Source: Lewinella sp. 4G2
GTDB lineage: Bacteria > Bacteroidota > Bacteroidia > Chitinophagales > Saprospiraceae
Reading direction: 5' to 3'
Assembly (NCBI RefSeq): GCF_001625015.1
Contig: NZ_LVWJ02000014.1
Span: forward strand, 2,976,001 to 3,040,000
DNA length: 64,000 nucleotides
A program made the translations under genes and the position numbers. Below the pieces are notes generated by a model. It had not been told where the DNA came from, searched no databases, and worked only from the letters and a program-made list of their open reading frames with translations. Positions 17,663 to 26,688 of this stretch are shown here, in pieces (the first letter of the stretch is position 1; the number at the start of each line of letters is the position of its first letter).

Positions 17663-18367
17663 ATGCAGTTATTTTATGACCCAAGCATCACCGAGGGCAC
17701 GCACCAATTGCGCGACGAAGAGGCTGCCCATGCCTTCCGGGTCCTGAGGAAAAAAGTTGGCGACGAATTGAATGTGGTCGACGGTCAGGGGTCATGGTAC
17801 CGGGCTACCGTTACCTCCATTACCAAAAGAGAGTGTCTGCTTGACGCTCTATTGCTCAAACATGAAGCCGAACGCGCGAGCCATCACTTGACATTGATGG
17901 TGGCCCCCACCAAAAGCATCGACCGCTTCGAATGGATCCTCGAGAAGGCGACGGAACTGGGAATCGATCGCATCCAACCTTTCTACTCAGAACACTCCGA
18001 ACGAAAAAGACTACGGACTGACCGCCTTGAGCGGATTTTAGAATCCGCCATGAAACAATCCCTCAGCGCCTGGAAACCGGTATTGAGTGAACCCTCAACT
18101 TTCACTGAAGCCGTTAGCCAGGTGGAGAAAGACGGCCAACGGTATCTAGCTTACCTGGGAACGGGAGGATCTCCCTTGCTCCACCATACCGCCGCGGCGA
18201 ATGGAAGCGTTACTGTGGCGATCGGCCCCGAAGGTGGCTTCAGCCCCGCCGAAGCCGAACGGGCAAAATCCAACGGCTTCGAATTCGTAAGTTTAGGCCC
18301 GAAGCGATTACGGACCGAGACGGCTGCCATTGCATCCGTCCATACCATCAACCAACTAAATTGGTGA
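17663..18367 (+). CDS. rsmE: 16S rRNA (uracil(1498)-N(3))-methyltransferase
   Basis: 234 residues, standard length. The N-terminal PUA-like part (HQLRDEEAAHAFRVLRKKVGDEL) and the C-terminal SPOUT knot with AIGPEGGFSPAE and SLGPKRLRTETAA are diagnostic. It uses S-adenosylmethionine to methylate U1498 of 16S rRNA in the assembled 30S subunit. It sits between the NifU-like gene and a DUF4159 gene; its stop lies five bases before the DUF4159 ATG, so the genes are probably co-transcribed. Confidence 0.96.
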   Translation: MQLFYDPSITEGTHQLRDEEAAHAFRVLRKKVGDELNVVDGQGSWYRATVTSITKRECLLDALLLKHEAERASHHLTLMVAPTKSIDRFEWILEKATELGIDRIQPFYSEHSERKRLRTDRLERILESAMKQSLSAWKPVLSEPSTFTEAVSQVEKDGQRYLAYLGTGGSPLLHHTAAANGSVTVAIGPEGGFSPAEAERAKSNGFEFVSLGPKRLRTETAAIASVHTINQLNW

Positions 18368-18372
18368 TCTGC

Positions 18373-19041
18373 ATGAAAAAGTTGACTATCGTTTTTTCCG
18401 GACTATTTGCCGTGGCCCTATTGGCTTCCGCGATGACTACACCCGCTGCTCAACTGCGCCTCGGGCTACTTAAATACAATGGGGGAGGGGACTGGTACTC
18501 TAACCCTACGGCTCTGCCCAACTTGGCGGCCTTCTGTAACGACCAACTCGGGACTAATTTGGATCTTGATTACGGCACGGTGGAAGTCGGCAGCGCGGAG
18601 CTGTACAACTACCCCTGGGTCCACATGACGGGCCACGGAAACGTCGTTTTCAATGCCTCGGAAGCGGAGAATCTGCGTAACTACCTAATCGGTGGCGGTT
18701 TTCTACACATCGACGATAACTACGGAATGGACCCCTACGTGCGGGTAGCCCTCGAACAGGTTTTCCCGGAAACCAAACTGGTCGAGGTCCCTTTTAACCA
18801 CCCCATCTACAACCAGACCTTTGAGTTCACGAATGGCCTGCCGAAGATCCACGAGCACGACGGCGGCCCGCCGCAGGGCTACGGGATTTTCCACGAAGAC
18901 CGCCTCGTGGTGTACTACACCTTCCAGTGTGACCTTGGCGATGGTTGGGAGGATGAATCCGTCCACAACGACCCACCGGAGATTCGGGCGGCGGCCCTGC
19001 GGATGGGCGCCAACGTGATCCAGTACGCCTTCGAACAGTAA
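18373..19041 (+). CDS. DUF4159 domain-containing exported protein
   Basis: 222 residues from the ATG at 18373; a TTG at 18361 overlapping rsmE is less likely. The signal peptide runs to about residue 22. The family pattern is visible: LRLGLLKYNGGGDWYSNP, YPWVHMTGHGNVVF, LRNYLIGGGFLHIDDNYGMD, and the C-terminal WEDESVHNDPPEIRAAALRMGANVI. DUF4159 has a class I glutamine-amidotransferase-like fold without a proven activity. In Bacteroidota it is often a stand-alone secreted protein in this length range. It belongs to the nifU-like/rsmE transcription unit by spacing. Confidence 0.9.
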   Translation: MKKLTIVFSGLFAVALLASAMTTPAAQLRLGLLKYNGGGDWYSNPTALPNLAAFCNDQLGTNLDLDYGTVEVGSAELYNYPWVHMTGHGNVVFNASEAENLRNYLIGGGFLHIDDNYGMDPYVRVALEQVFPETKLVEVPFNHPIYNQTFEFTNGLPKIHEHDGGPPQGYGIFHEDRLVVYYTFQCDLGDGWEDESVHNDPPEIRAAALRMGANVIQYAFEQ

Positions 19042-19072
19042 CCCACCTAAAAGTTAAAGCCACCAACGAATT

Positions 19073-19744
19073 ATGAGAACATTACTCCTCTTCAGTTTTG
19101 CCATGATTTTTTCCGGAACAACTAAAGCTCAGGTCGGCTCCGCTGCTGATTTTGCCAATTTTGCGCGGTACGCGGATGCGAATAAGGAGATTATGGGCAA
19201 GCAAAACGGTATCGTGTTGCTCGGTAATTCCATTACGGATTTCTGGGCCACGCAAGACCCAAAGTTCTTTAAGGAGAATGGCCTAATTGGCCGTGGCATC
19301 AGTGGCCAAACCTCCACCCAACTCCTGTTGCGTTTCCGCGCCGACGTTGTGGAACTCAAGCCCGAAGCGGTCGTCATCCACATTGGTACTAATGACGTGG
19401 CGGAGAACACCGGCCCCTACAGCGAAGAGCAGACCGTCAACAACATCGCCTCGATGGTGGACATCGCGATGGCTAATGACATTAAGGTATTCATCGCAAC
19501 CGTGGTGCCATCCACCACCTTCAACTGGCGTAAGGAATTGGGTAACCGTTCTGCAATGATCGTGAGCCTGAACAAGCAACTGCTCCAACTTGCAAAGGAT
19601 AAGGGCGTTGGCGTCGTCGACTACCACGCCGCTCTCAGGAATGATGAAGACGGAATGGACGCAGAACTCGCCGAAGATGGCGTACACCCAACGCCAAAGG
19701 GTTACCAAGTGATGGGTGCTACCTTGATGGATGCCATCAAATAA
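19073..19744 (+). CDS. Secreted SGNH/GDSL hydrolase
   Basis: 223 residues, signal peptide cleaved near residue 20 (FSGTTKAQ). The four SGNH blocks are present: LLGNSITDFW (nucleophile Ser 53), GRGISGQT (Gly), HIGTNDVAEN (Asn), and DGVHPTPKGYQ (Asp/His). It should be a periplasmic or secreted esterase, possibly deacetylating sugars as related platelet-activating-factor acetylhydrolase-like proteins do. It follows the DUF4159 gene by 31 bases, so it may be the last gene of that operon. Confidence 0.92.
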   Translation: MRTLLLFSFAMIFSGTTKAQVGSAADFANFARYADANKEIMGKQNGIVLLGNSITDFWATQDPKFFKENGLIGRGISGQTSTQLLLRFRADVVELKPEAVVIHIGTNDVAENTGPYSEEQTVNNIASMVDIAMANDIKVFIATVVPSTTFNWRKELGNRSAMIVSLNKQLLQLAKDKGVGVVDYHAALRNDEDGMDAELAEDGVHPTPKGYQVMGATLMDAIK

Positions 19745-19809
19745 GTATGCAAACTTATTGGAGTCACCCCCGGTAAGGGAACAACTACCCATTCAGAATC
19801 TCCCTTCGT

Positions 19810-20640
19810 ATGCCCGGGAATAAACCGGACGTGTCCGTAATCGTCAGCACCTACCAGCAACCCGCCTGGTTGGAGAAAACGCTGTGGGGCTACGCGACCC
19901 AGGAGTTCCAAGACTTTGAAGTAGTCGTTGCTGACGACGGTTCGGACGACCGCACCGCGAAGCTGATCGAACGGATGCGAGCCGAACTCCCATATTCCCT
20001 TTCTCACGTGTGGCACGAGGATGATGGCTTTCGCAAGACAGTCATTCTGAACGAGGCCATCCGCCACGCAAGGGGTGGCTACTTTGTTTTTACGGACGGA
20101 GACTGTATCCCCCGGGCGGATTTTCTACGGCAACACGTAGACCGGCGGGAGCCCGGCCGCTTCCTGTCCGGTGGCTACTTCAAGTTGCCGAAAGCCATTT
20201 CGGAAAGTATCGCTCGCGAGCACATTACTACTCAGCAATGTTTCGACGTGGGCTGGCTGCGTAAACAGGGATTGCCCAATTCATTCAAAACCAACAAGCT
20301 GACGAGCGGACCGACGAAAGCGAGCGTATTGAACCGAATTACCCCCACCGGAGCCACCTGGAACGGGATGAACAGCTCCGGCTGGGCAAAAGATATCCTC
20401 GCGGCTAACGGATTCGACGAACGTATGCAGTACGGTGGCGAGGATCGGGAACTGGGGGAAAGATTGGAAAATGCGGGCATCCGCGGAAAACAGATCCGGT
20501 ACAGTGCGATCTGTTTACACCTCCACCACGAGCGTGGCTACGTCACCCCGGAAATGATCGCTAAGAACGAAGCGATTCGTAAGGAGACCCGTCAAACGGG
20601 CCGGACGCAGACCGACTTTGGTCTTGAGCGTCTTACTTAG
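19810..20640 (+). CDS. Glycosyltransferase family 2 with galactosyltransferase-type C-terminus
   Basis: 276 residues. N-terminal GT-A motifs: VSVIVSTYQQPAWLEKTL, VVADDGSDDRT near residue 40, FTDGDCIPRADFL near 95. The C-terminal half carries a Glyco_transf_7C-like block (GMNSSGWAKDILAANGFDER, YGGEDRELGERLENAG), common in chondroitin-polymerase-like and lipooligosaccharide transferases. Donor and acceptor are unknown. Its stop overlaps, tail to tail, the stop of the LPS-type glycosyltransferase gene on the other strand (20637-20640). Confidence 0.9.
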   Translation: MPGNKPDVSVIVSTYQQPAWLEKTLWGYATQEFQDFEVVVADDGSDDRTAKLIERMRAELPYSLSHVWHEDDGFRKTVILNEAIRHARGGYFVFTDGDCIPRADFLRQHVDRREPGRFLSGGYFKLPKAISESIAREHITTQQCFDVGWLRKQGLPNSFKTNKLTSGPTKASVLNRITPTGATWNGMNSSGWAKDILAANGFDERMQYGGEDRELGERLENAGIRGKQIRYSAICLHLHHERGYVTPEMIAKNEAIRKETRQTGRTQTDFGLERLT

Positions 20641-21404
20641 TTGCCGCCCCCTTTTTCACCGGAATGGGCGCGTAGTTTGGCTTCCCGCATGAATACGTAA
20701 TGGGCGTCCGTACGGGCGATAAAGTAGCCGGGCAGGCCGTCCAGAAAGCCCAATTTAAAGAGGTACTTACTGACGAATCGGGCCGGGGGTTTGGTAATGA
20801 GGCGGGCCAGGTTGCCCCGCTTGCCCCGCTCGTAATAGGCCTTGGCGGCAATGGTGCTGTGCTTATTGAGTCGGTTGTACCGGTCGTGAAAGCCTTCGTC
20901 GGTGTAGTGGAGCAGGTCACCCTGCAGTTGAGTGCTCGTGGCACCCTCCACCGGGTCAAAACTATCGTGGGGGTTGATGCCACCGAGTACGTACTTCCGC
21001 CGGTCGAAGAGTCGCATCTTACGGTCCGGGTACCAACCACCGTGGCGGATCCAGGCCCCCATGAAGCGATTGAGGCGGTTCATGAAGTAGCAGTCGTGCG
21101 TCCAGTTGTCAAGTACGGAACGGATGCTTTCGCGGAGTTCATCGGAGAGGGCCTCGTCGGCATCGATGGAGAGGACGTACTCATTCCTTGCCACCGCGAT
21201 GGCAAAGGCCTTTTGTTCCCGGTGGCCCAGAAAGGGTTGGCTAATGACCTTGGCCCCGGCGGCCTCCGCGATGGCAACCGTATCGTCGGTGGAGAGGCTA
21301 TCTACGACCAGTACTTCGTCGGCCAGCCCGGCTACGCTTTCCAGGCAGCGGGGTAGATTAGCCTCCTCGTTTAGGGTGATGATGACGACACTGATCTTTT
21401 CCAA
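20637..21404 (-). CDS. Glycosyltransferase family 2, LPS-core (WaaE/KdtX-like) type
   Basis: 255 residues. Characteristic WaaE/KdtX pattern: ISVVIITLNEEANLPRCLES, VVDSLSTDDT near 38, SQPFLGHREQKAFA, LSIDADEAL near 80, and FMNRLNRFMGAWIRHGGWYPD. Such enzymes add heptose or hexose to the LPS inner core on the cytoplasmic side. The C-terminus has an amphipathic stretch (RLITKPPARFVSKYLFKLGF) that may bind membrane. It diverges from the GT4 gene at 21532, so the two transferases may share a control region of about 130 bases. Confidence 0.9.
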   Translation of the reverse strand: MEKISVVIITLNEEANLPRCLESVAGLADEVLVVDSLSTDDTVAIAEAAGAKVISQPFLGHREQKAFAIAVARNEYVLSIDADEALSDELRESIRSVLDNWTHDCYFMNRLNRFMGAWIRHGGWYPDRKMRLFDRRKYVLGGINPHDSFDPVEGATSTQLQGDLLHYTDEGFHDRYNRLNKHSTIAAKAYYERGKRGNLARLITKPPARFVSKYLFKLGFLDGLPGYFIARTDAHYVFMREAKLRAHSGEKGGGN

Positions 21405-21519
21405 AGGGCGGCGGGCTTGGTGGGGGAACGGCGAAGATATACCTAAAACGCCTCGTTTCGGGTATCAAGAGCGCTGAGGCGGACCTTGCGTAAAGCGTCG
21501 GCCAAGTTGCCTGCCGTTG

Positions 21520-21527
21520 TACCTTTG
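21520..21527 (+). promoter_or_regulatory. -7 box adjacent to the GT4 start
   Basis: TACCTTTG ends four bases before the ATG at 21532. An mRNA starting about seven bases downstream would be leaderless or nearly so. It rules out the longer reading from 21517. Confidence 0.5.
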
Positions 21528-21531
21528 GCGC

Positions 21532-22656
21532 ATGGCGCAGCAACCCTCCATTCTCGTGATCAGTTCCTACCGAGAAACCCTGAATACCGTCCGGCCCGAG
21601 GGGCGCTGGTTCCTGGGCTTGGTGCGGGACCACGGCTACTCCGTCACGATCATGACGCCACGGGAAGAAGCGTCTTATTTAGATGAGATGGAAGCCGTCG
21701 GCGTCCGCATCATTGATTGGCATCCGAGCAGTAAATGGTCACGGGACGACTCCCGTAGGATTGCCGATGAACTGGCTGCCAATCACTACGATATTCTCCA
21801 CCTGTTCAACAACGTAAGCGTTGTCTCCGGGATCCGGGCAGCCTCCGGGTGGCCGGGGAAGGTGGTTACCTACCGGGGCTACACCGGTAACATCCACGCC
21901 TGGGATCCCACGGCCTACCTGGGCCACCTCAACCCAAGGGTGGATATGGTCACCTGCGTCAGCCAAGCCGTGGCGGATAGCTTTCCGGGAAAGCCGTTTT
22001 TCGATCCTAAGAAGTTAGCCGTGGTGGGAAAGGGCCACGAACCACAATGGTACGCGAACGTCGTCCCCACCGATCTCCAGCAGGAATTTGGCATCCCGGC
22101 GGAAAAGACCGTCCTCATTATGGTAGCTAACGCCCGGCGGATGAAGGGGATGAACTATCTGGGAGCCGCCATCAAGTCACTGCCCGAGGACTTGGGTCTG
22201 CACTTCCTCTTTGCCGGCCGTGGCCTGCAGACGCCGGACTTTCAAAGTGACCTAAAGGCTAGTCACTACGCTGACGCCTATACCTTCTCTGGTTTTCGCA
22301 CGGACGTACTCAACCTGATAGCTGCGGCCGACATCAGCCTGCTGGCCAGCGTGAAGGGAGAGGGTCTGAGTAAAGTATTGCTGGAATCCATGTTTCTCGG
22401 CCGCCCTACCATTATGACGGACATCGGTGGAAACAAGGGCCTGGCAGTGGACCACGAAACGGCGTTGGTCATCCCCCCAAAAGATCCTGTCGCCCTTTCC
22501 GCCGCGGTGGAGGAATTGGTCCTTACTCCGCACCTGCGGCAGCGCCTCGGTGAAGGAGCAAAGGAGTACATGGCGAAGCATTACGGAGCGGTGAAAACGA
22601 CGCAAGACTTGCACAACGCCTACGGTAAATTGTTGGGTAGGCAAGGGAACGAGTGA
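21532..22656 (+). CDS. Glycosyltransferase family 4 (group 1)
   Basis: 374 residues, GT-B fold. The N-terminal half has ILVISSYRETLNTVRPEGRW and a Rossmann-like acceptor domain; the C-terminal half has VLIMVANARRMKGMNYL, FLFAGRGLQ, and the donor-binding EX7E-like region GEGLSKVLLESMFLGRPTIMTDIGGNKGLAVD. It probably extends a surface glycan. A dispersed 18-mer copy falls in the C-terminal helix, reading HLRQRLGEG, a stretch that looks natural for the family, so the motif was accommodated without damage. Confidence 0.92.
   Translation: MAQQPSILVISSYRETLNTVRPEGRWFLGLVRDHGYSVTIMTPREEASYLDEMEAVGVRIIDWHPSSKWSRDDSRRIADELAANHYDILHLFNNVSVVSGIRAASGWPGKVVTYRGYTGNIHAWDPTAYLGHLNPRVDMVTCVSQAVADSFPGKPFFDPKKLAVVGKGHEPQWYANVVPTDLQQEFGIPAEKTVLIMVANARRMKGMNYLGAAIKSLPEDLGLHFLFAGRGLQTPDFQSDLKASHYADAYTFSGFRTDVLNLIAAADISLLASVKGEGLSKVLLESMFLGRPTIMTDIGGNKGLAVDHETALVIPPKDPVALSAAVEELVLTPHLRQRLGEGAKEYMAKHYGAVKTTQDLHNAYGKLLGRQGNE
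22529..22546 (-). repeat. Dispersed 18-mer copy 5
   Basis: CGCACCTGCGGCAGCGCC on the plus strand; exact core, minus orientation. Inside the GT4 gene near its 3' end. Confidence 0.75.
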
Positions 22657-22802
22657 TAGAATCTTGGCCTGCAGGAATGGGGTAGCCAGGTTGGGGAAAT
22701 TGGCCGCCAGTTTAGGAATTGTATTTCCTTTTGTTTAATCGCTAAACTAAGGTTCGGAATTGGCTGCCGGTAGGTTATCTTGCCAGCCACACATTCCAAC
22801 CC

Positions 22803-25800
22803 ATGAGCGCACCCATCACTAAGCGATTTAATAAGATCCTCGTTGCCAACCGTGGCGAAATTGCCATCCGGATCCTGCGCGCCGCCAGCGAACTGAAACT
22901 GAGGACTGTAGCGATCTACACCTACGAAGATCGGTACAGCCTGCACCGTTACAAAGCCGACGAAAGCTATCAGGTCGGCGCCGACGATGACCCGCTACGA
23001 CCCTACATTGACATCCAGGGAATCATTAAGCTCGCGGTGGAAAAGAAGGTGGACGCAATCCACCCCGGCTACGGGTTCCTTTCGGAAAATACGGACTTTG
23101 CCCGCGCCTGCCGCGATGCCGGAATCGCCTTCGTCGGCCCTTCTCCGGAAAGTATGGACCAGCTGGGTGACAAAGTCGCCGCCAAAGAACTCGCTCGCAA
23201 AGTCGGGGTGCCCCTGATCCAGGATAGCGACAAGGACATTTCGGACCCGGAAACGGCCGCCGCTGAAGCTAAGCGCATCGGCTACCCGGTAATCGTCAAA
23301 GCAGCCTCCGGCGGTGGCGGGCGTGGGATGCGCGTCGTGCGCAACGAAGAAGACCTGCGGATCCAGGTTGTCGATGCCGCCAGCGAAGCGGAGAAAGCTT
23401 TTGGTGACGGCACGATCTTCCTGGAAAAGTTCATCGAAAATCCCCGCCACATCGAGGTGCAATTGCTGGGAGATCACCACGGTAATCTCGTCCACCTGCA
23501 CGAACGGGATTGCTCCGTGCAACGCCGCTTCCAGAAGGTAGTAGAGATTGCACCCGCCCCGAACCTCAAACAGGAGACGAAGGATAAGCTGTACGAGTAC
23601 GCCCTCCGCCTCGGAAAGGAGGTCGGGTACTACTGCGCGGGTACCGTAGAATTTTTGGTGGACCACGACGAGTCGATCTACTTTATTGAGGTGAACCCCC
23701 GCATCCAGGTGGAGCATACGATCACGGAGGAAATAACCGGGATTGATCTGGTCCGCACCCAGATGCTCGTCACGATGGGCTACCCGCTGGACCACCCGAC
23801 AATCTTCATCCGCAGTCAAGACGATATCGTTGTGAACGGATACGCCGTTCAGTGTCGGGTCACGACCGAGGACCCCGCCAACAGCTTCAAACCGGACTAC
23901 GGCACCTTGATCGCCTACCGGTCTGCATCAGGAATGGGCATCCGGCTCGACGCCGGTTCGGCCTTCCCGGGCGCGGTCATCAGTCCCTACTTCGATTCAC
24001 TCCTCGTAAAAGTGACTGGCTCGGGCCGGACGTTGGCCGGAGCAGCTGACCGCCTCCACCGGGCGCTGCGTGAGTTCCGGGTACGTGGGGTAAAAACCAA
24101 CATCGGATTCCTCCTCAACCTGCTCGAAAACGATGACTTCCAGCAGGGGAAAGCGACCGTCCGCTTCATTCCGGACCACCCCGAACTGCTGGAAACCCGC
24201 AACTTCCGCGACCGCGGTACCAAACTGCTTTCCTATCTGGCCAATACGATCGTCAACGGAAACCCGGACGTGAAGGCCTACGACAAGGACCGCACCTTTC
24301 TCAAGCCGGTCGTTCCCCAATTTGACCAGTACGCCGAAATGCCGAAGGGAAACCGGGACCGCCTCCTCGACCTGGGGCGGGAAGGTTTCGTGGACTGGCT
24401 CCGCGACGAAAAAAAGATCTACTACACCGATACGACCTTCCGGGATGCCCACCAATCCCTGCTGGCGACGCGCATGCGGATGACGGATATGCTGAAGGTG
24501 GCTCGCTCCTACGCCATGAACCAGCCCGGCGATCTCTTCAGTATGGAGGTTTGGGGTGGCGCGACCTTTGACGTCGCGATGCGCTTCCTGAAGGCCGACC
24601 CCTGGCGCCGCCTCCGCAAGTTGCGGACGGCCATGCCGAATACCATCCTCCAAATGCTGCTGCGCGGTAGCAATGGGGTAGGGTACAAGGCTTACCCGGA
24701 TAACCTGATCATCAAGTTCATCGAGGAAGCTGCTCAAGGTTTTGAGACCTTCGATGAGGATGGAAAGGTGAACGGCTACACCGGTGGTATCGATCTCTTC
24801 CGCATCTTCGATTCCCTCAACTGGATCGAAAATATGGAGACCTCGATCCGGACGGTTCGGGAGAATACCAGCTCCCTCGCCGAGGCCTGTATTTGCTACA
24901 CGGGTGACATCACCAATCCGGGCAAGACGAAGTTTACGCTGGACTACTACCTTAAGCTAGCTAAGCGTTTAGAAGACGCCGGTGCGCACATCCTCTGCAT
25001 CAAGGATATGGCCGGCCTGCTGAAACCGCTCGCCGCGGAAGAGCTTATCCAGGGTTTAAAGGCTACGACGAAGCTGCCGATTCACCTCCACACTCACGAT
25101 ACTTCGGGCATCCAAAGTGCTACATACCTACGTGCCATCGAGGCTGGCGTCGACGTGGTGGACGTTGCGATCAACAGTCTTTCAGGCCTTACCTCCCAAC
25201 CCGGGTACAACAGCATTGCCGCCATGATGGAAGGGCACGAACGGGAAAATAAGGTAGACCTCAAGCTCCTCAACGAGTACGCGGACTACTGGGAGAACGT
25301 CCGGAGTTACTACTATCCCTTCGAGACGGAACTCCGGGCGGGTACGGCCACGATCTACGATACAGAAATTCCCGGTGGCCAGTACTCCAACCTGCGCCCG
25401 CAGGCACGTGGATTGGGTTTGGAGGACCAGTTCCCAACCATCCGGGAGAACTACGCAGCGGCCAATGAGCTTTTCGGTAATCTCGTGAAGGTGACGCCCT
25501 CCAGCAAGGTCGTCGGCGACATGGCCATGTTCATGACCAGCAATGACCTGACGGCGGAGGACATCCTCCAACGCGGTGATAAGTTGGACTTTCCCGACAG
25601 CGTCAAAAACCTAATGCGGGGTGACCTCGGCCAAATCGAGGGTGGCTTTAACGAGCAGGTACAGCGCATCGTCCTGAAGGATGAAAAGCCCTACACGAAT
25701 CGACCCAACTCCCATCTGGAACCCATCAACTGGGAGGAAGCGGAAAAGGAATACGAGGAGAAATTTGGTGCCAAGCCAACCACGAAAGGTTTGCTGGCCT

Positions 25801-26303
25801 ACCTGCTATACCCGAAAGTCTACGCCGACTTCTACGCTCACGACGAAGAATTCGGCCAGGTGGCCAACCTGCCAACTACCGCTTTCTTTTACGGGCTGCA
25901 GCCCAACGAGGAGGTGCTGGTCCGGCTTAGTGCGGGTAAGACCATTACGGTCAAGTACCTCAACATGACGGAGGCGGACGCCCAGGGTAACCGCCTGGTG
26001 TTCTTCAGCCTTAACGGCCAGACGCGGTCGATCACCATTCAGGACCGTACCCTCAATCTGAAGATCGTCAAAAACCAAAAGGCCGTTGGGGTAGGCCAGG
26101 TCGGTAGCCCGCTCATGGGTAATCTCAGCCGCATCCTCGTCAAGGTTGGTGATAAGGTGGAGGCCGGTGATCCGCTTTTCGTCATCGAAGCGATGAAGAT
26201 GGAATCAACCATCACGAGCCCAATTGACGGGGAGGTGCAGGCCGTTTCCCTCAAGGAGAAGACCCTGGTGGAGACGGATGATCTCGTCGTGACCGTTGGG
26301 TAA
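22803..26303 (+). CDS. pyc: Pyruvate carboxylase
   Basis: 1166 residues, the full single-chain form. Biotin carboxylase domain (about 8-460: KILVANRGEIAIRIL, ATP-grasp loop KAASGGGGRGMRVV, EVNPRIQVEHTITEE). Carboxyltransferase domain (about 535-1000: YTDTTFRDAHQSLLATRMRM, DMAGLLKPLAAEEL, HTHDTSGIQ). The C-terminal biotin carrier domain has biotinylated Lys 1132 in EAMKMEST. It converts pyruvate, bicarbonate and ATP to oxaloacetate to refill the TCA cycle. It is monocistronic: own upstream region of about 145 bases and a strong terminator at 26333-26367. Confidence 0.97.
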   Translation: MSAPITKRFNKILVANRGEIAIRILRAASELKLRTVAIYTYEDRYSLHRYKADESYQVGADDDPLRPYIDIQGIIKLAVEKKVDAIHPGYGFLSENTDFARACRDAGIAFVGPSPESMDQLGDKVAAKELARKVGVPLIQDSDKDISDPETAAAEAKRIGYPVIVKAASGGGGRGMRVVRNEEDLRIQVVDAASEAEKAFGDGTIFLEKFIENPRHIEVQLLGDHHGNLVHLHERDCSVQRRFQKVVEIAPAPNLKQETKDKLYEYALRLGKEVGYYCAGTVEFLVDHDESIYFIEVNPRIQVEHTITEEITGIDLVRTQMLVTMGYPLDHPTIFIRSQDDIVVNGYAVQCRVTTEDPANSFKPDYGTLIAYRSASGMGIRLDAGSAFPGAVISPYFDSLLVKVTGSGRTLAGAADRLHRALREFRVRGVKTNIGFLLNLLENDDFQQGKATVRFIPDHPELLETRNFRDRGTKLLSYLANTIVNGNPDVKAYDKDRTFLKPVVPQFDQYAEMPKGNRDRLLDLGREGFVDWLRDEKKIYYTDTTFRDAHQSLLATRMRMTDMLKVARSYAMNQPGDLFSMEVWGGATFDVAMRFLKADPWRRLRKLRTAMPNTILQMLLRGSNGVGYKAYPDNLIIKFIEEAAQGFETFDEDGKVNGYTGGIDLFRIFDSLNWIENMETSIRTVRENTSSLAEACICYTGDITNPGKTKFTLDYYLKLAKRLEDAGAHILCIKDMAGLLKPLAAEELIQGLKATTKLPIHLHTHDTSGIQSATYLRAIEAGVDVVDVAINSLSGLTSQPGYNSIAAMMEGHERENKVDLKLLNEYADYWENVRSYYYPFETELRAGTATIYDTEIPGGQYSNLRPQARGLGLEDQFPTIRENYAAANELFGNLVKVTPSSKVVGDMAMFMTSNDLTAEDILQRGDKLDFPDSVKNLMRGDLGQIEGGFNEQVQRIVLKDEKPYTNRPNSHLEPINWEEAEKEYEEKFGAKPTTKGLLAYLLYPKVYADFYAHDEEFGQVANLPTTAFFYGLQPNEEVLVRLSAGKTITVKYLNMTEADAQGNRLVFFSLNGQTRSITIQDRTLNLKIVKNQKAVGVGQVGSPLMGNLSRILVKVGDKVEAGDPLFVIEAMKMESTITSPIDGEVQAVSLKEKTLVETDDLVVTVG

Positions 26304-26332
26304 CCCACTAGCCGATCCGATGAGTAATCGCG

Positions 26333-26367
26333 AAGCCCACCTGCGTCTCTGGCCGTTAGGTGGGCTT
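26333..26367 (+). terminator. Terminator of pyruvate carboxylase
   Basis: AAGCCCACCT (26333-26342) pairs perfectly with AGGTGGGCTT (26358-26367) around a 15-base loop, followed by T and C residues. Confidence 0.85.
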
Positions 26368-26429
26368 TCCGATTGTGGCTTGCCCGGTGGGGCACCCAAA
26401 CTAAACGGGTGAGCACCGTGTTTTACCCC

Positions 26430-26437
26430 TATATTTG
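26430..26437 (+). promoter_or_regulatory. -7 box of the small-protein/DUF6338 pair
   Basis: TATATTTG, 18 bases before the ATG at 26456. It overlaps the only earlier candidate start (TTG at 26435) and so excludes it. Confidence 0.55.
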
Positions 26438-26455
26438 GAAACATATTTCATTGCC

Positions 26456-26677
26456 ATGGATGCTCCACAGTCGAAGCGCTTTAAAGAACTGAAGAAGACC
26501 AGCCCGGACGCCGGGCAGAAGGTCATCAAGTCCAGCATTGCCGGTCGGCGGCGCTCGTGGGTGGATCGCATCTTTGAGATTGCCGGCAAGAAGTATGAAG
26601 TCGTGTCCCTCGGTGAGCGGCAGATCAGCGCCGTTCCCACCAGCAACCAACTCACCAAGAATAAGCTGGACGCATAA
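26456..26677 (+). CDS. Small basic protein of unknown function upstream of DUF6338
   Basis: 73 residues from the ATG at 26456. Lys/Arg-rich N-terminal half (SKRFKELKKTSPDAGQKVIK, GRRRSWVDRIFEIAGKKYEV), then a polar tail. No signal peptide, membrane segment or known motif. Its own -7 box and the 11-base gap to the membrane-protein gene that follows argue for a real, co-transcribed gene. It might be a cytoplasmic partner of that membrane protein; this is inference only. Confidence 0.6.
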   Translation: MDAPQSKRFKELKKTSPDAGQKVIKSSIAGRRRSWVDRIFEIAGKKYEVVSLGERQISAVPTSNQLTKNKLDA

Positions 26678-26688
26678 ATTGTTAGGCT

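Noticed and set aside
26435-26455. Upstream TTG start for the small basic protein
   Set aside because: It overlaps the -7 box at 26430-26437; the ATG at 26456 is preferred.
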